A DNA stretch of 39,683 bases, from contig CAMNMC010000078.1 in the NCBI GenBank assembly GCA_946544235.1, forward strand, positions 1 through 39,683, written 5' to 3'. Positions 36,510-39,683 of this stretch are shown here, piece after piece. A program made the translations under genes and the position numbers. The stretch's first letter is position 1, and each line of letters starts with the position of its first letter. Below the pieces are notes generated by a model. It made no database searches. It had not been told where the DNA came from and worked only from the letters and a program-made list of their open reading frames with translations. This stretch comes from an uncultured Lachnospiraceae bacterium (GTDB lineage Bacteria > Bacillota > Clostridia > Lachnospirales > Lachnospiraceae).

Positions 36510-36603
36510 TCAATATATCATATGAAAATTCGGTTAAATTATATCAAACGAGCATGTATTTTACAATAATATGTTATGAAAAGGCAGCTATGAAATTATT
36601 TTC
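36510..36603 (-). repeat. R-element conserved block, copy R2
   Basis: Matches 29263-29357 in the same orientation; see that entry. Confidence 0.85.
36538..36566 (-). promoter_or_regulatory. R2 cassette promoter
   Basis: Minus strand: TTGTAA (36566-36561), 17 bases, TATAAT (36543-36538), the same architecture as R1. Confidence 0.75.
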
Positions 36604-36618
36604 AAAATCATAACTGCC
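36579..36618 (-). terminator. Terminator upstream of the R2 cassette
   Basis: An 11-bp stem (36618-36608 / 36593-36583, one G-U on the minus strand) with a 14-base loop is followed by TTTTCATAAC. It would end transcripts coming from the IS256-like remnant. In R1 only one arm of this stem is kept. Confidence 0.6.
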
Positions 36619-36804
36619 TCTGACAATCAGAATTCAGTTTTATATAGCTACCCGGAAGTATATACAGTAAACTGCTTTTTATTCAGCCGTCATCTGATTA
36701 TCAACAATATCATTATGCTTTCCCTCTTTTACACCATGAGTTTATATTATTTCCTTTATAAAATCTATTCTTATTATATATTCATTTTGTTCTATATACT
36801 TTAC

Positions 36805-37008
36805 TTATTTATCATTCTGTCTTTCAGGAAATAACATGTCGCCCATTCCTAACGCTTTCATCTCCTCAATATTACTTTCAAGAACATCTTTAAGTGCATT
36901 CTCAAGATCATATATATTATTTATATCATAATCTTGAAACAACTGACGAGTCATTGGATTTTCACTACTGAACTTTATTTCACTTTTTTTGTCTTTTTTA
37001 TTTTCCAT
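36805..37008 (-). pseudogene. IS256/Mutator-family transposase N-terminal remnant
   Basis: This 67-aa frame contains DYDINNIYDLENALKDVL followed by ESNIEEM. That is the pattern of the N-terminus of many IS256-type transposases (a 'DLQ.ALKDLL...I.EML' helix pair), but it stops where the homologous region normally continues into HLGYE and the catalytic domain. The ATG at 37008 has GGAGG 5 bases upstream, so a short protein could still be made, perhaps as a domesticated fragment. The longer frame from 37092 has no support. No downstream transposase remains in the next 545 bases. Confidence 0.55.
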
Positions 37009-37186
37009 ATTTCCTCCAATTATAATCAAAAGTATTGTTAAACTGATTTTATCATAATCCTTGACGAAATCAATCGGATTATATATAGCCAAAACGAGCC
37101 AAACAACAGCATAAATGCCATTATCTGACTCGTCTATTATCTTAGGAAATCTTATTTACATAAAACTTTTCACACGCTCCTCAGTG

Positions 37187-38023
37187 CTAACGTTTAGCTA
37201 TTATATCAATTATCTCCTCAGCCATCTTTGTTCCGTCATCAGTCCTTTCAACAAATAACTGATACTGAATATTATTTGCAGTAAAATACACCACCTGCTT
37301 TGCAGAATGCTCTTCGTCTCCATCATATCCCGCTTCCTTGACAAAATAGGCTGTTTTATCATCGCCGTATTTGTAAGTCCTGTAGTACTGCCTCTTTGTG
37401 CCGTAACCCATTCCGTCTGTGTTATTATCAAATGTAAACTGACCATTAAGCGCAAATTCCATATCACCGTATTTCAACCAACCGGCGGAAATATGACCCG
37501 TCCCATAAGTAGAAAGAGCGATCATTATCGGTCCCATATCTGTTATCTCATCAGATGCCCAAAGCTTAATGCCCATTGTTTTCTCGGCTACATCAACACT
37601 TGTAAAATAATGGAAATATTCCTGACCTTCATTATCAGTTTCTTCCATGGCCTTAAAGCTCTCAAAATCAATCTCAAGCGGCTCCGTCTTCTCCACATCC
37701 ATCTCTTTATCTCCAGTCTTTAGGGTAAAGAATCCAGCATTTCTCGCCACAGTATATCCTGAAATTCCGACAACCAGGAACAGGCTCATTATTACAGCAG
37801 CTGCCTTAAGCCTGCCCATTACGAAAACTCTTTCAGTCCGGTTTCCGGTCCGGTTTCCGGTCCGGTTTCCGGTCTGCTTTCCGGTCTTATTTCTCGCCTT
37901 CACCCCTGTGTTCTGTAAGCCCAACTCCCCGGCACATACGCAGAGTACTTTTTCATTCAGAGTTTTCTTCGGTCGGTGCTCATCCTTTAATGATCCATAT
38001 AAGTATTCATCCAATCTATCCAT
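37187..38023 (-). CDS. Membrane-bound anti-sigma factor (DUF4367-like)
   Basis: This 278-aa single-pass protein has a cytosolic N-terminus (1-69) starting MDRLDEYLYGSLKDEHRP, a transmembrane helix (about 72-90, AAAVIMSLFLVVGISGYTV) and an extracytoplasmic domain (95-278). The C-terminal end (VVYFTANNIQYQLFVERTD...EEIIDII) is typical of DUF4367 proteins paired with ECF sigma factors. Residues about 45-63 contain TGNR repeats encoded by the 12-bp tandem at 37837-37884. The gene starts 6 bases after the sigma-factor stop with GAGAGG as ribosome site, so the two form an operon. The stimulus is unknown. Confidence 0.8.
   Translation of the reverse strand: MDRLDEYLYGSLKDEHRPKKTLNEKVLCVCAGELGLQNTGVKARNKTGKQTGNRTGNRTGNRTERVFVMGRLKAAAVIMSLFLVVGISGYTVARNAGFFTLKTGDKEMDVEKTEPLEIDFESFKAMEETDNEGQEYFHYFTSVDVAEKTMGIKLWASDEITDMGPIMIALSTYGTGHISAGWLKYGDMEFALNGQFTFDNNTDGMGYGTKRQYYRTYKYGDDKTAYFVKEAGYDGDEEHSAKQVVYFTANNIQYQLFVERTDDGTKMAEEIIDIIAKR
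37837..37884. repeat. Four 12-bp in-frame tandem repeats in the anti-sigma gene
   Basis: Unit TCCGGTTTCCGG occurs three times exactly and once with two changes. It encodes TGNR repeats in the cytosolic linker just before the membrane helix, so copy-number change alters linker length by four residues without a frameshift. Confidence 0.9.
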
Positions 38024-38028
38024 ATTCG

Positions 38029-38556
38029 CTACCTCTCTTCCATATATTCTTCCAGTTGTTTTCTCAGCAAACCTCTGGCATAACTCAGTCTGCTTTTAAC
38101 CGTTCCTTCAGGGATGCCCATCACCTCTGATATTTCACCCACAGACATTTCCTCCTTATAGAAAAGCAGTATCGGTATCCGGTATTTATCCTTAAGACTG
38201 CTGACAGCTTTATTTACATACGTTCTCTGCTCGTTATTGATGCATATCGAAAGGTTATCCTCTCCGAACTTTTCGCAATCTTCATCCTTTTCTTCAACTA
38301 TCTCTTCCTCCGGTGCGATTCTTTTTCGCCATGCGTATTTTCTTTTTTTATTCTTCCACAAATGTATCGCAACAGAGATAAGATAGCTTCTGACATTCTT
38401 ACCTTCATCCAGATTTTCCATCGTCTTCACAGCATAAAGCCACGTATCCTGATACAGATCATCAGCCGGATCACTGCCACCGGCCAGCTTGAGACAAAAG
38501 GAATATATGTCTTTCCCATAGGATTCAATTATCTCTTCAAGCTTTTCCTTTGTCAT
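38029..38556 (-). CDS. ECF-type RNA polymerase sigma factor
   Basis: This sigma-70 family protein of about 175 aa has region 2 with DPADDLYQDTWLYAVKTM, a charged linker (EEEIVEEKDEDCEKFGED) and region 4 ending GEISEVMGIPEGTVKSRLSY, the DNA-binding helix-turn-helix. The start at 38556 (MTKEKLEE) matches the usual family length; AAAGGG lies about 12 bases upstream, which is rather far. The longer frame from 38655 adds a non-homologous leader. It is co-transcribed with the anti-sigma gene and is expected to control envelope-stress or surface genes, possibly its own operon. Confidence 0.88.
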   Translation of the reverse strand: MTKEKLEEIIESYGKDIYSFCLKLAGGSDPADDLYQDTWLYAVKTMENLDEGKNVRSYLISVAIHLWKNKKRKYAWRKRIAPEEEIVEEKDEDCEKFGEDNLSICINNEQRTYVNKAVSSLKDKYRIPILLFYKEEMSVGEISEVMGIPEGTVKSRLSYARGLLRKQLEEYMEER

Positions 38557-38708
38557 AAGATTGTCATCCCTTTCAAATAACGGAGCTTTCCGCCCCTTCA
38601 CTAATATATGGTAATAAATACAAATATGGTTCGATGGATTTTTAAGAAAAGCCATGCTCTGTTCTTGACGCTCCGCGCATCAATAACCGTCGCCGTAGGC
38701 GCCGTATA

Positions 38709-38769
38709 GCCAAAAAAAGGCAACAGCACCGATGAATGCAAGCATTCCGGTGCTGTTGCCTTTTTTGGC
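38709..38769. terminator. Strong bidirectional terminator
   Basis: A perfect 13-bp stem (38719-38731 / 38748-38760) is flanked by A7 on the left and T6 on the right, then by GCC/GGC. It therefore gives a U-tract in both directions. It separates the DUF3800 gene from the sigma/anti-sigma operon. Confidence 0.9.
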
Positions 38770-38978
38770 TGCATGGCTTGTTACATATGCTTAATTACAG
38801 GAGTTCGATTGCCGCCATCGAATCGTCCATTAGACAGAATATAATTGTCATCCATTTTTCAGCTCTCGTTATCACATTTTGAAATGTATTTTTTGACGTC
38901 TGATTTTTTAGAGCCAAAATAGAGCCACGACCATAATATCATTTACTCTTATCATAAGCAACAATCAGAAATGTTTAA
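38770..38978. other. Non-coding stretch after the DUF3800 gene
   Basis: No gene is visible. It holds two small hairpins (TTCGAT/ATCGAA near 38813-38831 and ACATTT/AAATGT near 38874-38887). A direct repeat GGCTC-TATTTT-GGCTC lies on the minus strand near 38919-38934. None is assignable. Confidence 0.5.
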
Positions 38979-39653
38979 CTAAAAATCTTTCTCTCTAACT
39001 GGCTTTATATAGTTTTTCGTTAATATTCTTTCATTTGAGAAGAAATTTAATTCCTGTTTAGAAAGATTTTTATCTTTCATCTTTAATTCAAGATACCTGA
39101 CCGTGCATATTACATCCGCCACTTGGAATAATCTATAATCTGCAGGTATTACCTTTCTAAACTCTACATTATCAAGTAATGTATTAAATACAGATGATAT
39201 TATTTTACTCACCTGAACCTGGCCATTATCGTAATAAACCTTAATAACATCAAATGAATAAAAGAATTCCAGATTATCTCTTACAAAGCGCGACAGTTCT
39301 TTACTAAGCTTACCAACTGCCTCTACCTCATCTCCAATATGCTTTTTTTCAATATATACAGTATGAGCTTTAATATCTAAGTGTCTTATAAAAGCCATCA
39401 TCGTTTTCAATATTCTTTTACGATTTTCTATATCATTAAACTTATGCTCATTTTCCATTCTAATTATAGGACCTGCATGAACGCAAAAGTCCTCAAGTCC
39501 CATATATTTAAACCTTTCATCTAACCTGATCAAATCATTTGATATATCTTTTTCCTGATCATGAAAAACCATCGATATAAGATAGTATGGTGATCTATAA
39601 TCATACTCTCCAAAATCACCAGACTCATCTATAAATATACTCAACTCTTTCAT
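38979..39653 (-). CDS. DUF3800 domain protein
   Basis: This 224-aa protein opens with the DUF3800 signature ELSIFIDESGDFG (residues 3-15), whose acidic residues are thought to belong to an RNase H-like fold, and carries the late motif YRLFQVADVICTVRYLELK. It is often found in mobile or defence-associated regions; function is unproven. The ATG at 39653 has GAGG 9 bases upstream, and the in-frame TTG at 39674 is less likely. Its transcript ends at the bidirectional terminator 210 bases further on. Confidence 0.8.
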   Translation of the reverse strand: MKELSIFIDESGDFGEYDYRSPYYLISMVFHDQEKDISNDLIRLDERFKYMGLEDFCVHAGPIIRMENEHKFNDIENRKRILKTMMAFIRHLDIKAHTVYIEKKHIGDEVEAVGKLSKELSRFVRDNLEFFYSFDVIKVYYDNGQVQVSKIISSVFNTLLDNVEFRKVIPADYRLFQVADVICTVRYLELKMKDKNLSKQELNFFSNERILTKNYIKPVREKDF

Positions 39654-39683
39654 AGCCAAAACCTCTAAAAACAAAATGGCGGG

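Larger units (their letters stand above)
36329..36531 (-). ncRNA. R2 cassette: predicted ~200-nt minus-strand transcript of unknown class
   Basis: It extends from the predicted start below the promoter at 36538-36566 to the terminator at 36329-36377. It is a paralogue of the R1 cassette, longer by about 35 bases because of a pentanucleotide tract (36431-36465). It lies just upstream of the giant-protein gene, whose own promoter must be within 36260-36330. It may act as an RNA or encode the ORF at 36376-36489. Confidence 0.5.

Noticed and set aside
38800-38835. Possible tRNA T-arm (GAGTTCGATT)
   Set aside because: The flanking bases do not form the 5-bp T stem, and no acceptor, D or anticodon arms are found.

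Overview
The window looks like chromosomal DNA of a Clostridia bacterium, most likely a Lachnospiraceae member (genus not resolvable). Support comes from the dnaX-ybaB-recR cluster, the Clostridia-type pfkA with a GGNGS / PKTIDND active site, DUF4422 and LicD sugar-coat enzymes, AGGAGG-type ribosome sites with several TTG starts, and a giant secreted protein ending in aromatic 'GWW..KGGKVDF' wall-binding repeats. No rRNA, tRNA or CRISPR array was found.

Positions 1-12.9 kb hold a minus-strand surface-polysaccharide operon. In transcription order it encodes a DUF4422 glycosyltransferase, an NAD-dependent epimerase, a GT2 enzyme, a LicD-like phosphotransferase, a second GT2, a 917-aa fusion of an O-antigen ligase/polymerase module with a Wzx-type flippase, a class V aminotransferase, a LicC/PntC-like cytidylyltransferase, a Wzz-like protein with a kinase-like domain lacking its P-loop, and a Wzy-like polymerase. 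A good terminator closes it. The aminotransferase, cytidylyltransferase and LicD trio suggests a glycan decorated with an amino-alcohol phosphate or phosphonate. No priming sugar-phosphate transferase is visible here.

Positions 13-20.2 kb are mostly housekeeping on the minus strand: dnaX, ybaB, recR and pfkA, followed by a membrane-anchored propeller protein with an apparently inactive C39-like domain. A 195-bp element built of nested perfect hairpins sits between dnaX and ybaB.

Positions 20.4-27.2 kb carry a plus-strand cytosolic sugar-binding/GGDEF fusion with its own promoter. Convergent to it lie a GH3 glycosidase, a lipoprotein and a VanX-type D,D-dipeptidase. The last two share a duplicated 55-bp upstream block.

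Positions 27.4-39.7 kb are accessory DNA: an IS1182-family element with a frameshifted transposase, an AlbA_2/HATPase regulator, a 1771-aa secreted wall-binding protein, an IS256-like remnant, an ECF sigma/anti-sigma pair and a DUF3800 protein. The most unusual feature is a pair of paralogous minus-strand cassettes (R1 and R2) flanking the regulator and giant-protein genes as direct repeats about 7.25 kb apart. Each has a TTGTAA-17-TATAAT promoter, a transcript of about 170-200 nt holding a possible short ORF, and a strong terminator whose stem has diverged in sequence but kept its pairing. The R2 copy carries a (CGCAT)7 tract inside its short ORF.
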